Source of the DNA: Planctomycetota bacterium
GTDB lineage: Bacteria; Planctomycetota; Phycisphaerae; WQYP01
Length of the DNA: 5,729 nt
Direction of reading: 5' to 3'
Assembly: GCA_021852245.1 (NCBI GenBank)
Contig: JAJZNY010000252.1
Location: 1-5,729, forward strand
Shown here: positions 1 to 4,821 of the stretch, piece after piece
Numbering within the stretch: position 1 is the stretch's first letter
Layout of the letters: every line of letters begins with the position of its first letter
Made by a program: the position numbers and the translations under genes
The notes under the pieces: generated by a model
The model's input: the letters and a program-made list of their open reading frames with translations, nothing else
Database searches by the model: none
Told to the model about the DNA's origin: nothing

Positions 1-10
1 TATTCCTTAT

Positions 11-84
11 TGCGCCCGGCAGGACTCGAACCTGCAACCTCGTGGTTCGAAGCCACGCGCTCTATCCAATTGCGCTACGGGCGC
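11..84 (-). tRNA. tRNA-Arg (anticodon TCG)
   Basis: Read on the minus strand, the 74 bases fold as a complete cloverleaf. The 7-bp acceptor stem GCGCCCG/CGGGCGC (78-84 with 12-18) is perfect and the discriminator is A at 11. The anticodon stem CGTGG/CCACG encloses the loop CTTCGAA, giving anticodon TCG at plus positions 48-50, which reads arginine CGN codons (CGA, or more if A34 is deaminated or U34 is modified; here the gene base is T34). The T arm is GCAGG-TTCGAGT-CCTGC. The 3' CCA is not encoded, so it must be added by CCA-adding enzyme. The D stem GCGC/GAGC carries one G12-A23 mismatch, the only imperfect stem position. Its promoter lies just upstream on the minus strand. Confidence 0.97.
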
Positions 85-96
85 TTCGATGATGAG

Positions 97-125
97 ATTA
101 TGCGGTGCCCCGTGGGTCAGGTCAA
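97..125 (-). promoter_or_regulatory. sigma-70-type promoter of the tRNA-Arg gene
   Basis: On the minus strand TTGACC (120-125) and CATAAT (97-102) are separated by exactly 17 bases; each matches the housekeeping consensus at 5 of 6 positions. Transcription would begin near position 90, a few bases before the mature tRNA 5' end at 84, the normal arrangement for a tRNA gene. This is the best-scoring promoter by eye in the window. Confidence 0.7.
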
Positions 126-207
126 TGAGCAGGCAGCAGACAATTGGGGTCACCCGTTATCGAGCTTTTGGGTTAGCGGCCCGCGCCAGACCTGATCGGC
201 CCGTCGC
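126..207. other. intergenic spacer between divergent tRNA and riboswitch units
   Basis: I see no gene, repeat or convincing structure here. It separates the leftward tRNA promoter from the rightward cobalamin-riboswitch unit. Short open frames through it overlap the tRNA or the riboswitch, have no ribosome binding site and resemble no protein I know. Confidence 0.6.
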
Positions 208-235
208 TTGCGGAGAGAATAGAAATGGTTATGCT
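208..235 (+). promoter_or_regulatory. weak candidate promoter for the riboswitch operon
   Basis: TTGCGG (208-213) and TATGCT (230-235) lie 16 bases apart, matching consensus at 3 and 4 of 6 positions. The predicted start, near 242, falls just before the 5' strand of riboswitch helix P1 (246-250). Position supports it more than sequence does. Confidence 0.3.
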
Positions 236-241
236 CTGGAC

Positions 242-460
242 CTGTCAGGTGCTCGCCACGGTGGCGAGTGAAAAGGGAAGGCGGTTAGATTCCGCCGCGG
301 ACGCGCCGCTGTAATGGGCACTCCATCGGGCGCAACCACTGATCTCAACCGCACCGGCGCACGCCGGTCCATATGCCCGGAACACAAAATCGGGCTTGAG
401 GTTGATCCCTCGGGAAGGTTGCCCCCATTTCCTGCCCTAAGCCAGAAGACCTGCCTGATG
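242..460 (+). promoter_or_regulatory. cobalamin (B12) riboswitch
   Basis: This is the aptamer of a cobalamin riboswitch, an RNA that binds a corrinoid and usually lowers expression of the gene behind it. The B12 box is at 439-457 (AAGCCAGAAGACCTGCCTG), one base off the usual core (AGGAGA is here AGAAGA). Other hallmarks appear in order: P1 strand CAGGT (246-250) pairing with ACCTG (449-453) of the box; hairpin CTCGCCA/TGGCGAG (252-258 with 262-268); GGGAAGGCGG and GGCGG/CCGCC (280-284 with 292-296); the GCCGCTGTAA segment (305-314); CCACTG (336-341); GGGAAGG (412-418). Between the last two, TCAACC/GGTTGA (345-350 with 400-405) closes a three-way junction holding hairpins at 353-368 and 375-395. 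A downstream hairpin GGTCC/GGACC (472-476 with 488-492) carries CGCG (478-481) in its loop, complementary to CGCG at 302-305, consistent with the family's L5-L13 kissing contact. The large peripheral junction resembles adenosylcobalamin-type members (inference). The downstream genes are at 642 and 1587. Confidence 0.93.
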
Positions 461-630
461 ACGACCCGATTGGTCCTCGCGAATTTGGGACCCTGGGCCG
501 CGATTATTAGCGAACGGTTTCAGCACCTACTCTTTGTTGTGATGGCCTGTGATGGTTGCCGCCTTGAGCAGCATTTTTGGGCCCGTCGACACATGATTTC
601 TTGCTGCGTTCGCCGGTCTTTTATGTTTCA
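461..630 (+). promoter_or_regulatory. long leader between B12 aptamer and the PEP-CTERM gene
   Basis: About 170 bases lie between the B12 box and the ribosome binding site. The first part contains the hairpin 472-492, likely the loop that docks onto the aptamer. Beyond it I see no convincing intrinsic terminator: the only T-run on the plus strand, at 574-578, is preceded by a poor, interrupted stem. No open frame here has a ribosome binding site. How ligand binding is passed to the gene is therefore not evident from the sequence. Confidence 0.5.
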
Positions 631-641
631 GGAGTTTCTCC
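631..641 (+). promoter_or_regulatory. Shine-Dalgarno inside a small hairpin before the PEP-CTERM gene
   Basis: GGAG (631-634) is the ribosome binding site for the start at 642 and is exactly complementary to CTCC (638-641), with TTT between. The mini-hairpin abuts the ATG and could mask the site. Four base pairs are weak alone, but it is a plausible target for translational control by the riboswitch upstream. Confidence 0.35.
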
Positions 642-1559
642 ATGCACCGATTCGTCCAACATAGTCTAGCCGCTGCCGTTCTTGCTTCGCTCTCTGCAGC
701 CGTTGCACCTGTCGCAGGGGCCATTTCACCGACCGTATTTACCAGTTCCGTTGCAGGTTCCACGGGCGCGGTGAGCAATCCAAATGGCGCACTGGGAAGT
801 TTTGCAGCCTCTGAAGGCGGTTATGCGATTGATCCATTCTTCCCGCCGTATACGCAGAATGCGTCGGCAGGTGGCGGCGCTATTCTCGCTACCATCGGCA
901 GCAGCAGCGCCACCTACAGCAGCAGCCTCACGCTTGAATTTTCGAAGTCATTGCCGGTGAGCGCCGGCACTTATCTCGGGGTGTACTCGTCGGTCGGCTT
1001 GATCAACGTTCAGACCACGCCCGGTGAGCAGCCTCAGGCAGCGACCGGCACCACGCCCGCACAGCTGGAACTCTCGACGCCATCTGAAGCGATTGTCAGC
1101 GTCAGTGCCGATGGGAAGAATTTCGTTACGCTTAATGGCGGTAATCCGATCGCATTTGATAATCCGACGAATGCGTACACCACTGTGGATGACACCGTTG
1201 TAACTTCAGGTGGTTACACCTTTGTATCGCCTCAACCCGCAGCGCCCGGCCAAACACCGCAACTCGCCTCGCCAACACCATTTCTCGGCAATCTGAGCGA
1301 ATTTTCGGGTATGACGGAATCGCAGATATTCCAAGCACTGGGTGGTACTGCCGGCGGGACCTGGATCAACGTTTATACTGCCGGGCTTCCATCCATTGAA
1401 TACGTCCGTTTTACGGTACCGGCGGGGGACACTGCGTACATCAACGCCGCGGCACTCAGCGACCCGGCCGTAGCCACTCCGGAGCCAACGGCATGGGCCC
1501 TGCTTCTTATTCCCATTCTGGTCCTGCCGGTGCGTAAAGGCTGGAAAAAGATCGCATAG
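642..1559 (+). CDS. PEP-CTERM sorting-domain exported protein, cobalamin-riboswitch controlled
   Basis: A 305-residue secreted surface protein of unknown function. The N terminus is a Sec signal peptide (hydrophobic residues about 8-24, likely cleavage after AGA at 25-27). The C terminus is a typical PEP-CTERM sorting signal: TPEP at 279-282, a hydrophobic segment 284-296, then basic residues R298, K299, K302, K303. In systems with exosortase this signal is recognised, cut and the protein placed at the cell surface or in extracellular polymer. The body is rich in Ser, Thr, Gly, Ala and probably beta-stranded, with phrases such as SVSADGKNF (153-161), TAGGTW (236-241) and GLPSIEYVRF (248-257) that recall other planctomycete PEP-CTERM proteins of unknown role (from memory, not searched). 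No catalytic motif is visible, and the mature part appears to have no cysteine. The start is set by GGAG at 631-634. The B12 riboswitch upstream and the pseudopilin 27 bases downstream suggest a surface role linked to corrinoid supply; this is inference. Confidence 0.88.
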   Translation: MHRFVQHSLAAAVLASLSAAVAPVAGAISPTVFTSSVAGSTGAVSNPNGALGSFAASEGGYAIDPFFPPYTQNASAGGGAILATIGSSSATYSSSLTLEFSKSLPVSAGTYLGVYSSVGLINVQTTPGEQPQAATGTTPAQLELSTPSEAIVSVSADGKNFVTLNGGNPIAFDNPTNAYTTVDDTVVTSGGYTFVSPQPAAPGQTPQLASPTPFLGNLSEFSGMTESQIFQALGGTAGGTWINVYTAGLPSIEYVRFTVPAGDTAYINAAALSDPAVATPEPTAWALLLIPILVLPVRKGWKKIA

Positions 1560-1586
1560 AACTCCACGTTACCCGTTGAGGTATTT

Positions 1587-2366
1587 ATGAATCGCGGCAG
1601 GTCGGCCTCCATTCCCGAAAGCGGCTTCACCTTGGTTGAAATACTGGTGGTGCTCTCGATCATCGCTTTGCTGATAGCACTGCTGGTACCTGCTCTGCGG
1701 CGGGCCCGCAGCGATGCCAATACGGTCGTCTGCCTGAGCAACCTGCAGCAACTCGGCAATGCCGCCGAACTGTATACCGCCCAGTCGCAGGGATATTTTC
1801 CACCGGCATACTACAATCCGATGACCGATTTCTGGTATCTGAGGTACACGCGCCTGGCAGACGGGCAGCGACAGATGTCGCCGGGCATTCTCTGGCTCGG
1901 ATGGAAGCGGTCGCAACTCTCTGACCTGCTGGTGATGCAGTGCCCGTCTCTGGCGAGCCAGTTTGGCTCCCAGACGCTGTACTGCGGCTACAACTATAAC
2001 ACCAGCTATATCGGTCACGGTTCCCTGGAGGCTGATCCAAGGCCCGCCAATGTCTCAGCTTTGACCGCTCCCGGCCGGTGCGCACTGTTCGGCGACGGGG
2101 GGTATTACGGTGGAATTGACTTTTTCATGCGGGCGCCGGATTTGCTTTCACCCCGGCCGGTGAATGAAGATTCGGTCAGTCCGACGATGCGTGCCGCCGG
2201 CACCCAGGCCTACCGCCACAATGGAGCCACCAACGTCGTCTATTGCGATGGCCATGCCGCGACGGTGAGGCAGCGCTACACCACAACCTTGCCGCTCCAG
2301 GTCCCTGTCGCACCGGGCACCGGATTTCTGTCCCCGAATAATTCCGCCTACGAAACGGCACCGTGA
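1587..2366 (+). CDS. type II secretion/type IV pilus-like pseudopilin with H-X9-DG motif
   Basis: A 259-residue prepilin-like protein. The leader ends at G13, followed by FTLVE (14-18) and a hydrophobic helix to about residue 36; prepilin peptidase would cut after G13 and methylate F14, and E18 is the conserved Glu5 of mature pilins. After the helix comes CLSNLQQLG (49-57), a segment usual in planctomycete, verrucomicrobial and lentisphaeral pseudopilins. Near the C terminus H211, nine residues, then D221-G222 form the H-X9-DG motif (prepilin-type processing-associated domain). Cysteines at 49, 119, 133, 165 and 220 could form disulfides. Start ATG 1587 is preceded by TGAGG (1577-1581). It lies 27 bases after the PEP-CTERM gene with no visible terminator, so it is probably cotranscribed and under the same B12 riboswitch. 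Such proteins are numerous in these phyla and mostly of unknown function. The assembly machinery is not in the window. Confidence 0.92.
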   Translation: MNRGRSASIPESGFTLVEILVVLSIIALLIALLVPALRRARSDANTVVCLSNLQQLGNAAELYTAQSQGYFPPAYYNPMTDFWYLRYTRLADGQRQMSPGILWLGWKRSQLSDLLVMQCPSLASQFGSQTLYCGYNYNTSYIGHGSLEADPRPANVSALTAPGRCALFGDGGYYGGIDFFMRAPDLLSPRPVNEDSVSPTMRAAGTQAYRHNGATNVVYCDGHAATVRQRYTTTLPLQVPVAPGTGFLSPNNSAYETAP

Positions 2367-2394
2367 CCGGTAATTAAAAAAGATCGCATTGTGC

Positions 2395-2422
2395 TTGATT
2401 TTACCTGCGGCGCTGCTAGATT
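2395..2422 (+). promoter_or_regulatory. candidate promoter of the phosphohexomutase gene
   Basis: TTGATT (2395-2400) and TAGATT (2417-2422) are 16 bases apart, and TGC directly before the second box makes an extended -10 element. Each box matches at 4 of 6 positions. Transcription would start near 2429, giving a very short leader before the GGAGG at 2431-2435. It would free the housekeeping gene from the B12-controlled operon upstream. Confidence 0.42.
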
Positions 2423-2442
2423 GCCCAGCCGGAGGTATTTCC

Positions 2443-3798
2443 ATGGCGGAACTTATTATCAGCGTCTCGGGAGTGCGGGGTATCATCGGCGACTCGCTCA
2501 CCGGACAGGTCGCGTTTGATTTCGGCCGTGCGCTCGCCAGCCATCTTCGACGCTCAATTCAACAGCCGACGATTGTTATCGGGCGCGACTCAAGGCGATC
2601 GGGGCCGCTGATCCTGCAGGCGTTTTCAGCCGGGGCCATGGAGGCCGGGGCATCGGTTACGGATCTTGGGATCGTGACCACTCCTACCGTGGGGCTGATG
2701 ACGCGTTTTCTGAAAGCATCGGCTGGTGTCGTGATTACCGCTTCACATAATCCGGCTCCATACAACGGCATCAAGATGCTCCAGCCGGACGGTATTGCAC
2801 TCTCCGCATCGGCCATTGATGAATTAAAAAAAAGCTACGCCGCTCGCAACTGGCTCTGTGGAGATGTGAATTCAATTGGACTCTTTACCACCGACAGCCG
2901 CGGACATGCGCATCACGTGCAGACCGTCCTGCAGTATTTTGATACGCGCAAGATCATTCAAAATCGGTACCGCGTGGTGCTGGATTCCATCAACGGCGCC
3001 GGTTCGATCCCTTCCCCGATGCTGCTCGGTAAACTCGGCGTCGAGTTGATTCACCTCAACGGAACGGCCGACGGTCATTTCGCCCACACACCTGAACCGA
3101 TTCGCGAAAACCTCACCGGTCTGTGCGAGGCGGTGATGAAACATCGTGCGGCCGTTGGCTTTGCACAGGACCCGGACGCCGATCGCCTTGCCATTGTTGA
3201 TGAAAACGGCGTCTACATCGGCGAAGAGTATACATTGGCCTTGTGCGTGCTTAACCGACTGATGAAAAAGAAAGGCCCGGTGGTCTGTAATCTGTCTACC
3301 AGCCGCATGATCGACGACATCGCGGCACGGTTTGATGTTCCTGTCATTCGGACACCAGTGGGCGAGGCCAATGTAGCCGGGCGGATGATGAAGGAAAATG
3401 CCCTGATCGGCGGTGAGGGCAACGGCGGAGTTATTGATCTACGAGTTGGACCGATACGTGATTCACTGCTGGGGATGACGAGCATTTTGGAGTTGCTCGC
3501 GGAAACCGGTAAAACCATTTCTCAACTGGTGAAGGAGATTCCCTCTTACTCCGTCATCAAGGAGAAGATTGATCTGGATCGCGCCGGTGCGGCTGAATTA
3601 GCGGAAAAAATTGCTGCACGATTCGCCGATCATCAACCGGACCGGCAGGATGGGGTGCGCGTCGATTTCGGAGATCGGTGGGTGCAGTTTCGCCCCAGCA
3701 ATACCGAGCCGATAGCACGGCTCATTGCCGAGGCACGTACCGCCGCCGAGGCAAAAACACTCATTGACGAGGTGTTGGCCCTGCGAGCCGGCGGATAG
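2443..3798 (+). CDS. glmM: phosphoglucosamine mutase / phosphomannomutase family phosphohexomutase
   Basis: A 451-residue cytosolic alpha-D-phosphohexomutase, moving a phosphate between C6 and C1 of a hexose phosphate through a phosphoserine. All four family regions are present: catalytic TASHNP (99-104) with Ser101; the magnesium loop DPDADR (243-248); the sugar-specificity loop GGEGNGG (323-329); and the phosphate-binding loop RPSNTEP (417-423). The N terminus reads SVSGVRG (7-13) where bacterial GlmM has GTDGIRG, and GEGNGG replaces the bacterial GEQSGH type; both resemble archaeal GlmM/phosphomannomutase proteins, so substrate (glucosamine-, mannose- or glucose-phosphate) is not fixed by sequence and the symbol is tentative. 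If GlmM, it makes glucosamine-1-phosphate for UDP-GlcNAc, a precursor of peptidoglycan and lipopolysaccharide. ATG 2443 is chosen over an upstream TTG at 2389 because GGAGG (2431-2435) sits 7 bases before it and the family fold starts there. Confidence 0.93.
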   Translation: MAELIISVSGVRGIIGDSLTGQVAFDFGRALASHLRRSIQQPTIVIGRDSRRSGPLILQAFSAGAMEAGASVTDLGIVTTPTVGLMTRFLKASAGVVITASHNPAPYNGIKMLQPDGIALSASAIDELKKSYAARNWLCGDVNSIGLFTTDSRGHAHHVQTVLQYFDTRKIIQNRYRVVLDSINGAGSIPSPMLLGKLGVELIHLNGTADGHFAHTPEPIRENLTGLCEAVMKHRAAVGFAQDPDADRLAIVDENGVYIGEEYTLALCVLNRLMKKKGPVVCNLSTSRMIDDIAARFDVPVIRTPVGEANVAGRMMKENALIGGEGNGGVIDLRVGPIRDSLLGMTSILELLAETGKTISQLVKEIPSYSVIKEKIDLDRAGAAELAEKIAARFADHQPDRQDGVRVDFGDRWVQFRPSNTEPIARLIAEARTAAEAKTLIDEVLALRAGG

Positions 3799-3842
3799 CG
3801 TCACATTTTGTTATTCAGCCCGTTGGTGCCATCGTCTGGCAA

Positions 3843-3870
3843 TTGAGGCATACCGGGATTAAACTATGAA
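3843..3870 (+). promoter_or_regulatory. candidate promoter of the pyrophosphatase gene
   Basis: TTGAGG (3843-3848) and TATGAA (3865-3870) are 16 bases apart, each matching at 4 of 6 positions. A start near 3877 would leave about 30 bases of leader before the ATG. The 109-base gap after the mutase gene has no clear terminator, so read-through is also possible. Confidence 0.4.
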
Positions 3871-3907
3871 AGATTGATAACGCGTAAGCTTGCAGAGGAG
3901 ATTCTTC

Positions 3908-4510
3908 ATGGGGCGCAAACTTGGACCGTTTAACTCAACGCCGTGGTTCAGTCCCTGGCATCATGTTGAACCGGGAAACGGCATGTTGCCGACGGTTTTC
4001 AACGCAATTATTGAAATTCCACTCGGATCATCAAACAAATATGAGCTGGATAAACCCACGGGTCTGCTGAAGCTGGATCGGGTGCTTCACTCTGCCGTCT
4101 ATTATCCCGCCAACTACGGATTCATTCCGCAGACCATGTCCGATGATGGCGATCCGCTGGACGTGTTGGTACTCGGCGCGGCACCGGTTCATCCGCTTAC
4201 GATTGTCGAAGCACGGGCGATCGGTCTGATGACCATGAAGGACCAGAATGAAATCGATCATAAAATAATTTCCGTGCATGTGAACGATCCGGAATACAAC
4301 AGTTATTCGGACGTGCATCAATTGCCGGCACACAGGCTTTCCGTGCTCAAGAGATTTTTTGAAGACTACAAATCGCTGGAGCATAAACGGGTGGTCGTGG
4401 ACGATGTGCTTCCGGGCGAATACGCCTTTCCAGTTATTGAGCAATCACTAATGATCTACAAACGCTGGAAAAACGGTGAGGACATCAACCGCCTTCTACA
4501 CGTTGTCTGA
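3908..4510 (+). CDS. ppa: family I inorganic pyrophosphatase
   Basis: A 200-residue soluble inorganic pyrophosphatase, which hydrolyses pyrophosphate to two phosphates and so pulls biosynthetic reactions forward. The signature DDGDPLD (79-85) supplies metal ligands D80, D82 and D85. Other residues known from the E. coli enzyme have counterparts: E36, K44 and E46 in [14 protein letters not shown]58; Y70 in [12 protein letters not shown]112, D117 and K119 in KDQNEIDHK; and Y154-K155 in FEDYKSLE. The active site thus looks intact. Length exceeds the roughly 175 residues of the E. coli enzyme because of an N-terminal extension containing PWHHV (16-20), also seen in some other bacterial and plant-type members (from memory). 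ATG 3908 is preferred to a TTG at 3890 because AGAGGAG (3894-3900) lies 7 bases before it and would otherwise be inside the frame. It follows the mutase gene on the same strand; a functional link is not required. Confidence 0.96.
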   Translation: MGRKLGPFNSTPWFSPWHHVEPGNGMLPTVFNAIIEIPLGSSNKYELDKPTGLLKLDRVLHSAVYYPANYGFIPQTMSDDGDPLDVLVLGAAPVHPLTIVEARAIGLMTMKDQNEIDHKIISVHVNDPEYNSYSDVHQLPAHRLSVLKRFFEDYKSLEHKRVVVDDVLPGEYAFPVIEQSLMIYKRWKNGEDINRLLHVV

Positions 4511-4556
4511 ATCGCAAGGCCGACGTGGCACCTCGCGGTTTGTAGTCCTGCGATTC
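4509..4556 (+). terminator. long hairpin overlapping the ppa stop codon, possible transcript end
   Basis: GAATCGCA (4509-4516) pairs exactly with TGCGATTC (4549-4556), and GG (4518-4519) continues onto CC (4547-4548) past a bulged A, giving 10 pairs around a 27-base loop. The stop codon occupies 4508-4510, so the stem starts inside it. No T-run follows, so it is not a classical intrinsic terminator; it may instead protect the 3' end or stop RNA polymerase without a U tract. Confidence 0.35.
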
Positions 4557-4692
4557 GTGTCTCCATCAGAATCAATACCCGATCGCCATGCGGTGTTCCG
4601 CCGGTCGCCATCGGCGGTGCTGTATCGGCGTCCGCTTACCTTGCGCGCAGGCTGGATTTGAATAAAAAAGCAAATTTCACACGCCATTGGGG
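4557..4692. other. intergenic region between ppa and the ehuB promoter
   Basis: No gene is seen. It holds an inverted repeat CCGCCG/CGGCGG (4598-4603 with 4612-4617, 8-base loop) and an imperfect direct repeat, TCGCCAT followed by CGGTG or CGGCGGTG (4583-4595 and 4605-4619). The hairpin could be a second transcript-end structure for ppa but lacks a T-run. Small frames crossing it lack a ribosome binding site and any recognisable protein signature. Confidence 0.5.
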
Positions 4693-4721
4693 TTGACAAC
4701 CCGCACGGAATTTTATAGAAG
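4693..4721 (+). promoter_or_regulatory. promoter of the EhuB-like gene
   Basis: A perfect -35 box TTGACA (4693-4698) is followed by TATAGA (4714-4719, 15-base spacer) or TAGAAG (4716-4721, 17-base spacer), overlapping alternatives for the -10 box. Either choice starts the transcript around 4726-4728, at the first base of the hairpin at 4727. A short or overlapping spacer may indicate a regulated promoter. Confidence 0.6.
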
Positions 4722-4726
4722 CGGTT

Positions 4727-4781
4727 GGAACAGGTGTAGCACCGGTTCCCTGATCTGCCGTCAGGGCTGCGCCGTCGCAGC
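4727..4781 (+). promoter_or_regulatory. three contiguous stem-loops in the leader of the EhuB-like gene
   Basis: Stem-loop 1 pairs GGAAC/GTTCC (4727-4731 with 4745-4749) and GGTG/CACC (4733-4736 with 4740-4743) around one A-G mismatch and a TAG loop. Stem-loop 2 pairs CCCTGA/TCAGGG (4748-4753 with 4761-4766), 7-base loop. Stem-loop 3 pairs GCTGCG/CGCAGC (4766-4771 with 4776-4781), loop CCGT. They follow each other without spacers and share bases 4748-4749 and 4766 at the junctions, so neighbouring stems compete for end pairs. No T-run follows. I do not recognise a known riboswitch class. Confidence 0.55.
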
Positions 4782-4805
4782 GCACAAACAGTTATTGATC
4801 AGACT

Positions 4806-4821
4806 TGGTATTGAGGTACCA
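4806..4821 (+). promoter_or_regulatory. ribosome binding site presented in a hairpin loop
   Basis: TGGTA (4806-4810) pairs with TACCA (4817-4821), leaving TTGAGG (4811-4816), the Shine-Dalgarno sequence, as a six-base loop. The second strand ends in the A of ATG 4821. Spacing from TGAGG to ATG 4821 is only 4 bases, against 7 to GTG 4824, so initiation at 4824 is a real alternative. Confidence 0.35.

Noticed and set aside
314..664. Open frame of 116 codons through the riboswitch
   Set aside because: It runs across the B12 aptamer, lacks a ribosome binding site, has a composition unlike a folded protein and overlaps the start of the PEP-CTERM gene.
1569..2085. Minus-strand open frames over the pseudopilin gene
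   Set aside because: They are antisense to a clearly recognised pseudopilin, are rich in Arg, Gln and Ala as antisense frames in GC-rich genes are, and have no motif or ribosome binding site.
2389..2442. Upstream TTG start for the phosphohexomutase
   Set aside because: The 18 extra residues would span the promoter and the GGAGG site; the family N terminus fits ATG 2443.
3821..3840. TGCCA/TGGCA inverted repeat after the mutase gene, considered as terminator
   Set aside because: Only five pairs and no T-run follow it.
4031..4444. Minus-strand open frame of 137 codons over ppa
   Set aside because: It is the mirror of an intact pyrophosphatase gene and shows no protein family signature.
4655..4676. 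ATTTG/CAAAT hairpin with an A-rich loop before the ehuB promoter
   Set aside because: Five mostly A/T pairs around a ten-base loop are too weak, and the A-run is in the loop, not a T-run after the stem, on either strand.
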